Shown here: one piece after another, positions 26,638-39,148 of the stretch | Layout of the letters: every line of letters begins with the position of its first letter | Numbering within the stretch: position 1 is the stretch's first letter | NCBI RefSeq assembly: GCF_025698545.1 | Contig: NC_068570.1 | Span: 58,113,924 to 58,177,923 of the forward strand | DNA from: Gossypium raimondii | Taxonomy: Eukaryota; Streptophyta; Magnoliopsida; Malvales; Malvaceae | Length of the DNA: 64,000 bases | Direction of reading: 5' to 3' | Position numbers and translations under genes: made by a program | Notes under the pieces: model-generated | The model's input: only the letters and a program-made list of their open reading frames with translations | Told to the model about the DNA's origin: nothing | Database searches by the model: none

Positions 26638-26708
26638 TTGTTTGCAGGTGGCTGAATCTGAATCAAATCATCATGATAGGGTTTAATTTTCACCTCAACC
26701 TCCAACAT
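26631..26708 (-). promoter_or_regulatory. uORF overlapping the first ATG of the TTM3-type gene
   Basis: On the minus strand an ATG at 26706-26708 opens a 25-codon frame (MLEVEVKIKPYHDD...NKC) that stops at 26631-26633, seven bases past the A of the first TTM3 ATG (26637). Ribosomes translating it would bypass that ATG and could reinitiate at the ATG at 26562, 69 bases downstream of the uORF stop. That ATG is where family homology begins. The uORF and overlap are read directly; translation and a regulatory effect are inferred. Confidence 0.5.
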
Positions 26709-26769
26709 TAGCGGATAAGATGCTAAAAAAGAACCAATCCTACCCTTGTGCTAATTACAACACCGGTTC

Positions 26770-27150
26770 CGGTCCAATTCTTTTCATCAACTTTGGTCGG
26801 TTCGGTTAAATAAATAACTCAATAGATTTTTTAGTCCAGGCCGATCGTTCTATATCGGTTCACAAGTCAATCGGTTTAACATCTTTCTTCGGAGGTTGAT
26901 TTCACATCTTTGGTGCTAGTGTTTGGTTCAATGATGTTTGGTCAATCGGACTAGTTAGATTGAGAGCTAACAGAGGTACCAATTTAAATAATGGCATTGA
27001 ATCGATTGAATTGAGAGAACTATTAAAAAATCGGTTGAACTGGTTATGGAACCAAATTTTTAATTTTTTTTAATCGAATCAGTTAAAACAGTTGACAAAC
27101 CGATGACTTGACTGTTTCGATCATCAATCCGATTATAAAAATCTTGGTTT
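26770..27150. repeat. Dispersed repeat R2, copy upstream of TTM3
   Basis: Dense in 'ggttcggtt', 'atcggttgaactggttatgg' and 'gatcatcaatccgattat', the last shared with 12800-12830. It starts about 60 bases upstream of the uORF, so this repeat is probably part of, or close to, the TTM3 promoter. The sequence beyond it to the REC3 stop (27151-27728) is AT-rich and presumably contains the REC3 3' UTR. Confidence 0.5.
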
Positions 27151-27728
27151 GATTGAGATATATTAAAAAATTTGACGAATCGAAAAGAAAAGTTCCATTA
27201 AAAATGAAATCATAAGCTTATGTTCTCTTAAAAAAAATGTTCATTTTGTTAGCAAAGAATCATGAAAACCTCTATATTAGAAGTTAAATTATATTTTGTA
27301 CATTAATCAACAAGTAAAAATTTCATCTATTTGTACCGTAAAAGCTGGTGTAGATGACAAAATAACCCGTTAGTGACCCGTCTCATATCATCTATATCTC
27401 ATGTTAACATACAAAATCAGTTTTTAACAATAAATATAGATAGAAACTTTTAACAAAAATACCAATTTACTTTATTAAAAAGTACATTTTTTATTAATAA
27501 AAAATAAAAGAACAAAATATAATTCGACTTCGTGTTATCAAATGGCACTTTTTATTAATAAAACAAAATCTGTAAACAAAGAGAAGGAATTTACATATAT
27601 TATTTAGCTACATAACAACCTCATCTGCAAATTAAACATAGAAATTAAAACCCAGCTTTTCACTAGAACATATCTGCAAATTGCTTTTCCCTCGTATCCT
27701 GCTTACTGAAATATGGGCATTATCTAAC

Positions 27729-30700
27729 CTAAGCACATATTGATTGATGATGATGATTGTATGGTCCATTACTTACTCCATTCATAAACTGATGCCTCTT
27801 CCTTCTTCGCTTCGTTACAACCGTAAATCCTTCGCCGTCCCGGGTTTTCTTTATATTTACATCTGATGTTTTTGGTTGTTCGCAGGTGCTGGATTGAGAT
27901 GCCACGTCATGTCCTTCATTCACATGGAGAGCTTTTGCTTCTGTTGTTGCTGGCTCAGTTGTAGGTACAAACTCGGGTGCATGAGGGTTCATAACTCGCG
28001 GAGGTCGGAACTCGGTTTGTTCGAGGGTTTGGTATCTCGGAAAGCCTTGTTTCATGTTGTAAGAATGGTTGTTTCCGTGATATAATGGGAACATCGGTCC
28101 GCAACGAACTCGAGCTGCAACTGCAGGTTCAATAACAGGCTCGGCAAGCATAGCTTGACAGGCTGTTACATCATAAACACTTGTAACAGCAATGTAGAGT
28201 GCTCCAGGATTGAACGGTTCCGCTAATGCTGATAGCTTACTTCCCTTTGTTTCTACAGACTTTTCAGTATTTACATACGAAACCTCATCACGTTCAGGAA
28301 CCGTTTCTTCACGATTGTCATCATGTGCAACATTATGAACAACAGAGATACTGTTTCTGTCCTCCATGTTTGCAGGCTCAGAAGAAACCTTATCGAGTTC
28401 AGGAGCAGCTTCTTCTGATCGATTTTCACTATCATCTGAAATGTTATTAGCAACAGAGATATTGTTTCCATCCTCCTTGGTTGCAGGCTCGGAAGAAACG
28501 TTATCAAGTTCAGGAGCAGATTCTTCTGATTGATTTTCGCTATCACGAGTTCCTTCAGTTTCATCATCATCATTATCTACAACGTTATCAATAACAGACA
28601 TATGGTCTCCATCCTCCGATTTTGTAGTCTCAGTTCGGATGGTGCACACCTGATGTTCGGTTTCCCCCTCATGTAATGGCTTCAGAACTGTACCTGGAGG
28701 TGCTACAGCTACTTCTTTGTAAGAAAGACATTTCGAAGCAACGGCACTGAGATTTGCTGAAGACAAGGAACCTTTGGAAACAGAAGCTCGTAAACTAACC
28801 GAATTCCCTCCGGGGTTTGAGTTATGGGACATCAATTGCTTCACCGGAACTACCTCCTTTACAATGTTCTTAGAGGAAGTTTTTCTCACCGGAAAAATAG
28901 TTTCTCGCCTAGAGCCACTCACTCTAACATTTGCAAGGGCAGTTCTCTTCCTTCGAGACTTCCTTCCGACGGCATTTCCTGACCGTCCTTTTGAATTGGC
29001 TTCTTGCCACCCTTCATCCGAAGTTGTCTCTTCGAAAACTTCACTTGTAACCATTGGCTCAACTCTAGTAACATCATTAGTTTTCTTTGGCTCTTCAAGA
29101 CAAATAGAACTCACCATTCTTCTTTCATTAATATCTGCAGTACTGATACTTTTCTCTGAGACACCATTGAACACAGAACTGTCTGTTACAAAGTTGTGAC
29201 ATGCGTCATGGGTTTTGTCACTAGTCTGTAACACCTGCCAAGTTTTTAAGAAATGTCACTGTTAAATGTTGATTCAGACGAAGAAGGATGAGATACAAAA
29301 TTTCTGTACTAATCTGTAGTACCTTGGCACGCAGCAGCTTCTTCTGTACATCAGTTCCTTTAGAATCTTGATCGGGACTAATGTAATCGAGCAGGTCGGA
29401 CACACTGCAACAAACGGCCACAGGTTTTAGTGCTGCAACAAATAATGATATAATTGAATTAGTAATTCAGGGACACCGTATTAGTACCTAAGATGACCCT
29501 TGCTTGCAATGGAAGCATCTGGCTTTGGAGTTCCATTTCGTGCAGCTTCTTGCTGTTCTAAAGCTTTTGATTCAAAGTATTCGATCCAAGCAGCGGAGTC
29601 CTGCAAGGCAGAACACAGTTCTTAAACCCCATATCAAACAGAATGGACAAAGGTGCATGAAGGTATGGACGGTCGTGGCTGAGGTATTTACCTGTGTACG
29701 AAGGTCATCTTGTCCGAGTTTTGCTTGAAGTATTTTGAATGTAGTTTGTTCATGTTGCACGCTTAAAGAATATGCCTCCATCAATGAAAGAGCAATGGCA
29801 ATGGCATGATAGCTTGCAGCCGTCTGTTACGAGAGGCGATTAGAAAACTAGACGTAGATGAACATATGCATAAAGTTGGAGAGAGACTGACCTGTATGTG
29901 ATCCGCTCCTAGTAGTCTCTGGTTGCACTTTAGAGCTTCATGCAAATATCTGAGAGCCACGTGAACATTTCCCATGCCTTCTTCCATCATAGCCACATTT
30001 ATATATGTTGCGGCGGTATTTGGGTGAGACAATCCGCAAGTAAAATGGAGAAGGAATAAAGAACGGTTTACATATCTGCCAAGACGCATTAATTTCATCA
30101 AGAGAGCAAATAGAAAGGCAAAGAAATAAGACAAGATGCATTCGAGTGAACTGTCATCAAGCAAAGAAGGTACTCGAGAGGAAAATCACAAGAGTTATAA
30201 AATGAAAGCACAAAATGAGCATTTTGGCACTCAAGTCTCACTTCAAAGCCATTTCAAAGTGTTGAAGCTGATAATAATATACAGCAAGATCCCCATAGCT
30301 TTTCACCGTGTCTGGATGATCAAGACCGAGCTCCCTCTCATTAATATCCAAAGCTTTCTGTTGATATATAATTGCCTAAACAAGACGTAATGGTTTAGAT
30401 TACTTTTCAATGGTACTAGCGGAGGAACGTATAAATGATACTCGGAGAACATTAGCCGTCCTTTTTCTTTTATATCTCTATAAGAGGAGACTAAAAGTGA
30501 ATTAGTTTCGTATATCTTAAGCTGATAAATAGCAGAATGTTCAGATACCTGATTGAAATCACCAGTATGGTAGAGAACCACAGCAAGAAGACTGTAAGCA
30601 CTCGCAGTAGTTCGATGGTAAGGACCACATACAGCTATCATCTTTGCTAATGCCTTCAAAAGCAAGTAAAACATAAAATGAGACCAATGGAAGTCCTATT

Positions 30701-33700
30701 TAGTAACATTTCATCCCTTCTCATTCACCGAATATAGGACATAAATAGATGTGAATTTGAACTATAAATCAAAATGGGAAATACCTTTGTCCCATAATTA
30801 ACCGCATCCTCTAGTTTTCCTTTGTCAAGAGCCGCCTTGGATGACTCTAACAATGTTCGGCCATCGGCAGAAGCGCATACTACATGCTGTAAATCATTAA
30901 AGGCAAAGTCTAGTTATGTTTAAATTGATAGCAAGCTGGTTCAATGAGATAGTAACATAGATATCCACCTTACAAACAGGATAAATGCTAATAATATTGC
31001 AACTTTCGAAAGGTTCTTTGCATTCCATGTCATAGTCTTTAGGAACCAACTCTAGACCAACCTGCAGAAAAGAAATATCGGTAAATCTCAGCCGTCTGAT
31101 GCACTTAGCAGCTTAAGCAGTTGACAACAGATAGTACCTTATGGCAAAGTTCTCGAAGAATGGATAGTTTTCTCAAATGCCGGAATTCATCTTGTAGTTT
31201 CCAACCAAATTTTGCAGAAAGAAACTTTCTTAACCACCGCAATTTTAGCAAATAGTCATCATTTGCGTTTTCAGCATTATCTTCTGATCCATTATTTCCG
31301 AGTAAGAAATTTAGGGATGAAGCTATAGCTGCAGGTAAGTCCTCGAATTTGTCAACAGATGCAACGACTGCTTTGAGTACGTGTTTGAAAGCTCGAGTAA
31401 CCATCTCATGGATGCAAAGTGATTGTATGTGAGGCAGCTTCTCAGCAAGTTCAACCTGACTTGTACAATAATAACATCAGAGTCAACAAACACAAAATGG
31501 TCTGACTTATACCATTTCATAGAGAGAGATTCCTCACCACACGACCCAAAGACCGCATTTTTAGTCCCCTTAGATGCATAAAGTCAGTCAGGGAACGACC
31601 ATCGGTGGGTGAAAGTTCAAGTGATCCAAAGTCTGTTACCTAATAAAGTATTGAGAGTCGGTTCATGAACTGCACATAAAGCTTAAAAAAAGAACATTTT
31701 GAAAGATAATGGCTTCGGCTATTGAATAGTACCAGCTTTGGTAAGGCAGTGTCATCATAGTACTCATACGCCATCTTAATAAGCTCATTGACTGACTGTA
31801 GCACAAAAGCAAGCTTAAAAGAGTGAGATCAGTACAATAGTAGTAAATCTATGCCAAACTTTTTGAGAAAAAACATGAAACAGTGACGAGGAAACCTTTA
31901 AGTGAAGACCGGTTCGACTTTCTTCAAGCCGTGAGAAAGCTTCTTCGGAAATAAGGTTCTTCAGTTCCATCTGATTTCTGGACTCACCAATGCTTTGATT
32001 CATACCACATGGCTCGCAATCATTTTCTTCCTCGTCAACTTTGCTACCGCTGTTACTTGGTTTTTTATCCCTTTTCTTTAAGCATTTAAAATGCTTTCCA
32101 AGACCTTTCACAGCCGGTTCAGCCTCATGATCACGACCAAGTCCGTTTGAAGTAGTATCTCTCAAAGTTTCCTGTTTCTGTAGACATTGCAACCAACAAG
32201 AACCGAGTTCTAATCTAATAGACCTTTCAGGAACAACCGAGTTCTCCTCTAGTTTGGTCAAGCTCTCTTTAACTACTTGCCGAACAAGGCATCTAGAAGG
32301 TTCGGAATCATTCGAGTTGAGTTGATGTGATTGGCCTCCACTCGATTCTTTAGCGCCTGACTTGTGAAGTAAAACCCTTAAGCTGAAATAAATTAAACAC
32401 CCCATATCCGTTACAGGACCCAACTTGCATGTGTGTGCTATATATATGTGAAATAGAAATGAGAGCACCAGCTGACAAGTCCAGACCTGTTAATGTTAAG
32501 AGCATTAGCTCCTCCGTCTGGTTGATCATCAATGTCAATATCCCGAGCACTGTGCAGTTCGTTCTTCACTTCACCAACAACCTTTACGATTGCAATGTAG
32601 CCACAATGTCTAACAATGACAGTGCCCATCGAGGAAATATCCTGTGAGATGGTTACTACTTTGCTTAGTGAAAAAGATTGGCAAACTACAGGAAATCAGG
32701 AAAGATGAATTGAACTCGGATTTGGACTTACATGAAAAACCGCACTCTCGTCTGCAGATATCCCTTTAAGTAAATTCCTTTGAGCAATTTCATTAGCAGT
32801 CATGCCAAATGAATGATGACCAGCAACCTTTACATCCGCTGATTCTTGTTTTACCGTAATGGACAAGTCACCTATACGGTCCTCATGAAGAACTGAGTCA
32901 GGATGGCTATTTACAGTGCCTTTCACAATTGACCTGTTATTCATAACATGCTGTATTGTTGCAACAGCTTTAAAGATCGAGACATCAACAAATCGACTAC
33001 GAAGCAAAAAGGCCTTGCGATCACGAACTACCCTCTCCTCTTCGGTTTTGCAAGCAAGGTTAGCCAATATTGCAAAATCCGTAGCCCACGGTTGAAGATC
33101 ATATTCACCATTTCTTCCCTGGCCTCCACCATTACCACCCCATTGCTCATCTTCCAATGGAAAAGAAAGGAAGGTCGATGGAGAGTTGGCAACAAGGGGA
33201 GGAACAAGCCATGTATTTGCACGAAATCCATATGGAAGATTGCCGAACTGGAAGCAAAAAAAAAAAAAAAGAGTTAACAAAGTTTATGTCAAATTAACCT
33301 ATAATGGAAATAGAGAAAAAGGTCACCTTATTGTGTTCTATGAAAGCTTTCATAAGGGATTCATATGCCTGCATCAAGCACAAGAGCGAACTAATAAAAA
33401 ATCAACCCGAATCAACATAGAAGCCATGGAAGGTTATTAATCACAGATAAAAACAGTACTCACATCAGCAAAGGCTTGGCTTAGATTTTGCAAAAGATCT
33501 AACAAACAGTGGCTCAGGAAAAAATGCTTTCCCACAGTATAAAACCCTTTTACTGATGCAACTACCTGTATTTGCTTCCCATTGCAGATTTTTATCTGCA
33601 CAAACACATTGCATGTTAAACATGAAAATTAGCAAAAACCAAACAGCATACCGGAACGAAAAAGCTGGTTGATTTACAACAAGAACAACATCATCATTCA

Positions 33701-36269
33701 AATGTCCACCCTAAACCTATTTTAGGGTACATAGAGACTAATAATTTCGGCGTTCATGGCTTCACCAAGCAATATTATCTCCAAGGTTCAAACTCAAATC
33801 CTCCCGGTGGAATACATTGGTACCATTAAGAAGAGTTACTGACATGTAAAGTGAGATAGTACCTGCATTATGAAATAGTCACCTTCATGCCTCCCTTCTA
33901 CATCCTTGGGCTCACATTTCCTCAAATCTGCAAAACCAACGTACCATATTATAAAGTTTATCATGTTTTAAGATGCATACCTTTTATTTCATCATATTAC
34001 ATCAATGGAAAAGAAGGTTATCGCATTAAAATTATTTAACAAATTTTGTTAATGTTTACTAAAAGAATTGTACCATATTATTATGTTCATTTTAGTCCCT
34101 TCACTATTAAAATGAACATTTTAGTCCTGTACATTTGAAAAGCTATCATTCTAGCCTCTTCATCATAATTTTGCTATTAATGGAATCACATGACTTAGAG
34201 GCGGATTTTTCAGAAATAATTCAAATAAATTAATTATTTATGAAAATGACTCATTTATAAAATCATGTACAAAAATATCTGTTTTAAACAGTAAACTTTA
34301 GTGCCGTCATTGTTATTGGCTGCATCAGCCTTCATAATGGATCAATTATTGGTTAATTTTAAAAAAATTGAGTGGAGATTATATAAAATAAAGTAAGATT
34401 TATTTAAAGATTATATATTTAAAATAAAGGAAATCTTTCTCAAAAACTGTGCTTTTTAAAAATAATTTTTTTGTGATTTCCCTAGAAGTATTTTTTTTTA
34501 ATAGTGAATACGTCCATTTTTTCTATCTCGAAAGAAAGAAGCACTTACTGAGAATGGGCGGAGCGAGGTGAGAGAAGGAAAAGAAATCATAAAATTCCGA
34601 TAATTTTGGGGTAGGCTGAATGGCAGCCATCTCCATGCTCTCCATAATCCACGCCGTTCCAGGTCCTCCATCGGACGGCTCTCGAGGACGATGGTGGGGC
34701 CCGCCGTTAACCTTTTTAGATTTTGAATCGGACGATGATGATTGTGATCGTACTCGTTTAGGCTTGGAGAACCTGGTGGTGCACGCTACAATATCTAGGA
34801 GTCTCCGCACGTGAGCCACCGCCTGCTCTTCATTGGTATAATCCTCTGTATCAACGTGGCAGCAGTTTCATTTTTCCAACAAAATAAAAATATAAAAATT
34901 AAAATGTTTTCTCGTGTAAAACGTGTCGTTTTCGTCATTTCCAAAAAATAAAAATAATTTTGACCGTGACTATCCACGTAGCAACAAATGTCTACTCAAA
35001 ACTCTTTTCAATTTAATTGAAAATTTTACGGTCAGATTTGTTTCTAGATTTCTCTTAATAGATTAAATTAACATTAAATTATAAAATAATTATTTTTATT
35101 TATTTCATATTATATTTTAATTATTTATATTTAAATTATTACATTTTAATCACTTACATTATCGTTTTGTTACGAAACTATTATGACTATTTTATAATAA
35201 AATGATAACGATAAATGACTATTTTTATAATTTACCGTTGGGTTAATTAAAAAATACCAAAAATGTAATTACAAAGGTAAAAAAGGGAGGGCATCTGTGG
35301 TTGTTAACGCAAGGAAAACGACAAGTTCATCATTCATTGGCTATTTGGCTGCACACTACAAAAATTAATGACTGATATTTTGTCAGCCTCTTCTGTACGT
35401 GATCCTTGTTCAATTTGCATGTCCTCCCTTTTACGGTAATAAAATTTTCTCATATTTTTATATTATTTTTTCTGGATAAATATATTTAAGTTTTTAATTA
35501 TTTATATCATATATAATTTCAAATTATTTATATTAATCGAATTCGAAACTGCCAATGATTATTAATTAGTGTCTAGACAAAGAATAAAACAAAAGAGTAT
35601 CAAAATTGATATTTGACCAAATAAAACTTAATTAACCTTAAAATTAAAAAAAAAAGAGAACATAATAACAAATTGAACCCTACCTTCAACCATTTTGAGC
35701 AAACATGGTTTCAAAGTTGCCACTTCTACTTTCTCATTCAATCTCTTCCCTTTGACCTAACAATGAAACAAACCATTAGAAAATACATTATTGAGAAAAT
35801 AGAAATTAAGGAGGATTAAAATAATAATAATACCTCATGAGTTAAAGAATAGTTTGTAAAATGGCATGTTTCAACATGAGAAGCCAATAGCCTTTTTACA
35901 TCAACTATCTTATCAGTTGAAATACCCTACAAGCAAATGGTTTCCTATTAATTAATATGATGAAATGAATGTTGATTTTTAAAAAAAAATTAAATTAAAT
36001 GCAATAAAAACTGGGTAAAAGCAAAAGCACCTTCAGTATAACTTGGGATTCATATGGAGTAATGACAGTGATATCAAGAACACTAGGAACAACTGAAACA
36101 ACAACAACAAAAATCAAATAAAAGGGTATTTGAATTCAGAAACATTATTTTTAATTAAGATTTTCTTAAATTGGTTGTTTTTTTTTTTACCTTTCTCCTC
36201 CTTTTTCTTGTTCTTCTTCTCTGGTTTAGCTTTGTTTGATTTGCTTTTGCTGCTTGATTTTGGGGCCAT
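27729..36269 (-). CDS. REC3: REDUCED CHLOROPLAST COVERAGE 3-type CLU/TPR protein
   Basis: Clustered-mitochondria (CLU) family; the REC proteins set the share of leaf-cell volume given to chloroplasts in Arabidopsis. The 23 exons (descending on the minus strand) are 36191-36269, 36031-36092, 35834-35926, 35684-35756, 34549-34845, 33863-33927, 33464-33595, 33327-33368, 32732-33247, 32487-32641, 31896-32382, 31733-31795, 31538-31639, 31138-31455, 30969-31061, 30785-30886, 30549-30653, 30242-30375, 29892-30075, 29692-29823, 29488-29600, 29323-29404 and 27729-29234. They total 4,935 nt (1,644 aa). Seen: basic start [15 protein letters not shown]; ubiquitin-like N-terminal region ([20 protein letters not shown]); CLU domain with [17 protein letters not shown] near residues 280-500; kinesin-light-chain-type TPRs near 870-1080 ([28 protein letters not shown]); and a long acidic tail with basic patches GRKSRRKR and KRRRKR, ending SICA. 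The detailed wording fits REC3 better than REC1 or REC2 as I remember them. No break was found. Confidence 0.93.
34050..34350. repeat. Dispersed repeat inside REC3 intron 5
   Basis: The 617-bp intron between exons at 34549 and 33927 is the longest in the gene. It contains text around 'aatatctgttttaaacag' that recurs inverted near 55000-55015, with further matching wording on one side ('caccaatgataatagcgac' versus its complement-like partner near 34310). This indicates an old non-autonomous element in the intron. Confidence 0.45.
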
Positions 36270-36530
36270 TTTGAAGAACAATTTAAAAAAAAAAAAAAAG
36301 ATTCACTGATATTTGCAGGTGAAAAAATCCAAAGCAAAGTTTGGGTTTTATTTACTGATTGATTACTGGGATAAAACAATGATTGTAAGCATGCAAAAGG
36401 GAAGAGCGATAGAAAATTCTGGAAATGGTTTTCTCTAACATTTTTTTTTGGGAAGGGGGGTGGGGGATTGGTGTTTGAGCAGAGGAATGATGAAATGTTT
36501 TGAAACAGAGAATATATAAGGGTTCTTTTT
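36270..36530 (-). promoter_or_regulatory. REC3 leader and core promoter
   Basis: Reading leftward on the minus strand, a TATA-like 'cttatatattctc' lies at about 36508-36520, roughly 240 bases before the start codon at 36269. A purine/pyrimidine-biased leader follows. The start codon is the first in frame with the family N terminus. Promoter assignment rests on the TATA-like box and position only. Confidence 0.45.
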
Positions 36531-37095
36531 AGTGTTGTGAACAATTAGGGCTTAGACCATTTTATGCTTTAAACCCCTATTTTACTCTTTAAAAAATAAT
36601 AAAAATATTAAATTTAAAAAAATTAAGATTTTATATCTATACCTATTTATACTATATATCAAATATTGATTGAGTTATTACCATCCATCAATCAAAATTT
36701 AAATTTAATTAAAAAATTTATTAAAACCAACAACTATTATTTTAAGAATATTTATGGTTTTTTAATTTGATAAATAAAAATAATAGATATACATAACAAA
36801 AATAATAACATTTGAGCCCAAGTCATTATATTTTTCATTTTAGTTAAACTCACATTTAATTTTTAAGAGTGTGTCGTAAACTAGTTGAATGAGTTGGTGT
36901 CACTAGGTCTTTACTCAGTTATAAATTTACCAAAAACCCATTCTTTTTAAAGAATAATAAGTATTATTTTGAGGGTAATTAAATCTTTTTACATTTTGAT
37001 AAATATTTTTAAAGAATATGATGAAGATTATGAGATTTGAGTCGCAAACGCCATATTTTCAGTATCTCAGTTTTATCATTTCAACCAAAGCCACA
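36531..37095. other. AT-rich intergenic DNA, no gene seen
   Basis: Low-complexity A/T sequence with no supported coding frame and no clear repeat structure. Confidence 0.5.
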
Positions 37096-37105
37096 TTTAA
37101 TCTTA

Positions 37106-37799
37106 TGGGTGAGCAAAATTCGATTTGAATCAAAGAAATTGAATTTCGAGTAATTAATTCTAGTTATTCGAATTATTTAAGTCAACTCAAATAATTAGAT
37201 TCGAGTTTCGAGTTCGAGTCAAGTTGAATTTTACAATTCGAATAGCAGATTGATGTAAATAATCTTTTGGTCCTTATAAATTTTGAAAATGAACAAATTT
37301 GTCTCTCTGTCGACAAAAATTACAAAAAAAAAATTAAAAATTTATAAAAATTTCAAAATTTATATTTCTTAAAAGATTATAAAAATTCTAAAAAAATATA
37401 TAAAGAAAGATAAAATTTTAAAAATTTTCTAAAATAATAATTTTGAAGAACTAAATAAGTTAATTAATGATTCAAGTTTATCATATTAAAGTACTTCTTC
37501 GTTTTTGCTTTGAAAAAATTTCAAATATATATGGTTTCAAATTTATGTGCTCTAACATGAAATTAATTATACGGTAACAATATCTTAATTTGACATGTTT
37601 AGTTTTTTAATTTAACTCAAACAATTTCACTCTATTCAACTCGACTCGAATTTCATTTCATTCGACTCGATTCAAAAAAATTCAAATCAAATTAGAATTG
37701 ATTAAAAAATTCGAGTCAAATTAGAATTGATTAAATAGGACTCGTGAACTCGACTAACTCGAAAATCTTTTATTCGATTCGATCAAACGCTCACCCCTA
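37106..37799. mobile_element. MITE-like DNA transposon with terminal inverted repeats and target-site duplication
   Basis: The left end 'tgggtgagcaaaattcga' and right end, read inverted as 'taggggtgagcgtttgatcg', form imperfect terminal inverted repeats. The 10-mer TTTAATCTTA directly flanks both ends (37096-37105 and 37800-37809). The subterminal parts are dense in variants of 'attcgaatt'/'cgactcga'. At 694 bp and without a transposase, this is a non-autonomous element. The duplication length (8-10 bp depending on the exact terminus) fits hAT or Mutator types. Confidence 0.8.
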
Positions 37800-37914
37800 T
37801 TTAATCTTATATTAATAATTTATAAATTTATTACATGATTTTTTTCACCCATATAGTAAGTGTGTCATAATCTAATTAATATTTATACTTATTATTGTTA
37901 AAAATAACAAACGA

Positions 37915-38045
37915 GTGGTTAGATGCAATGGTAAGACACATTGCACTAGAGAATGCGGGTTTGAAATTTGAAAACATCATTATTGAGAGAGGTAACTATG
38001 AACCTCAAACATTGACCATAAAATAGACATACACGATGTAAACAA
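37915..38045 (+). mobile_element. SINE, family 3 (tRNA-derived)
   Basis: A head with 'gagtggttagatgcaatggt' (box-A-like) and 'gcgggtttgaaatttg' (box-B-like) is followed by 'catcattattgagagaggta' and 'ccataaaatagacat', ending in an A run. The copy at 41305-41440 has the same landmarks in the same order. It is a third, distinct SINE family in this window. Confidence 0.55.
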
Positions 38046-38637
38046 AAAAAAATCATTTTTTATTATTTAATTTGAATCTAAATTTAAATTAAAATTATAT
38101 CCCTCTCCTTTGTTATTAATAAATTGACTAATTTGCCCTCCTTTCCATACACGTGTCTATTTTTTCTTTGAAGTGCTTCTAATACTTTTGGTTGTACCCA
38201 ATTTGCCCATTGGCTATAAAAGCTGGTAGGTAAAGATCTAATACTTTTGGATACTATAAATATTATTAAAATATAAAATAATAACACTAATTGGTTAAAA
38301 AGAGAGAAAAGAACGGTCTGGAGGACGCCACGTGGAAGCCTTTCGTTGGGTTTTTTTTTTTTTTTATATATTAGATGTTTGGGTCCCTATGGTTTTTGCA
38401 TCCCACTACGTGTTTCGACCGTTGAATGCCTCATTGGATATGCAAATATTGAAAATTAGATTTATATTTTAATTATTTTTAAAATTATTATTTTAATAAT
38501 TCACTCATTAAATATATTAATACAATTTATTGAACTCACCAAAATATCTTTTATTTTCCATCCTATTACTAAATTAACTTTAAAAATAGAACTCGACGTA
38601 ATCAATCAAGTAGCTTTTAAGAAAATTTATCGATAAA

Positions 38638-38700
38638 CGTATTAAGTCTTAGCTCAATTAGTATGGACATTATTGTCAATACGAGAATTAACATTATAGT
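38638..38700 (+). mobile_element. Truncated SINE family 1 head
   Basis: 'aagtcttagctcaattagta' followed by 'attattgtcaata' matches the 5' part of SINE family 1. The body is missing. The copia-type solo LTR lies immediately downstream, only about 12 bases away. Confidence 0.45.
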
Positions 38701-38712
38701 TTACATTTTTAT

Positions 38713-39148
38713 TGCTAGAGTTGTGTGACCCAAATTCTAAGAGATTGCTTGCAAGTCAAGTTAAACAAAAATATATTTTCTTTCTAGAAGATTTAGTATT
38801 TATTAGTATAATATATTTAGCATTTATTAGCATAGTTTATTTGACCTACTAATTTAGCCTATAAATAGGTTCTTTTGCAACCTTAGAAAATACACTCATT
38901 AGAGATTAGAACTCATAACACATTTAGAGAATTTTGTTTTTACGTTTTGAGGGTTCTTTGTTTTCGGGGTTTAGTTTTTATCTCCATCTTTTGTACTCTT
39001 CGTTCTTTTGCCATTATAGTAAATTTATATTTACCCGTGGTTTTTTATCCTCTTTGGAGGGTTTTCTCACGTTAAATTTGTGTGTTCAACTTCTCAATTT
39101 CTTCAAATATTTTTACTTGTTCGTTACTTAATCGGGATGATCCTAACA
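38713..39148 (+). mobile_element. Ty1/copia-type solo LTR
   Basis: The 436-bp segment starts TGCTAG and ends CTAACA, near-inverted termini, and is flanked on both sides by the 5-mer TTTAT (38708-38712 and 39149-39153). Inside are a TATA box ('cctataaataggttc') and a T-rich 3' half ('cttttgtactcttcgttc'), as in plant copia LTRs. No internal region is present, so it is a solo LTR left by LTR-LTR recombination. Preserved duplications suggest moderate age. Confidence 0.85.

Noticed and set aside
26640-27728. Search for a CDC26 ORF preceding TTM3
   Set aside because: No minus-strand frame resembles CDC26; only a 25-codon uORF and repeat DNA were found.
34620-34814. Plus-strand frame opposite REC3 exon 5
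   Set aside because: Shadow of a supported exon whose splice phases fit the full model.
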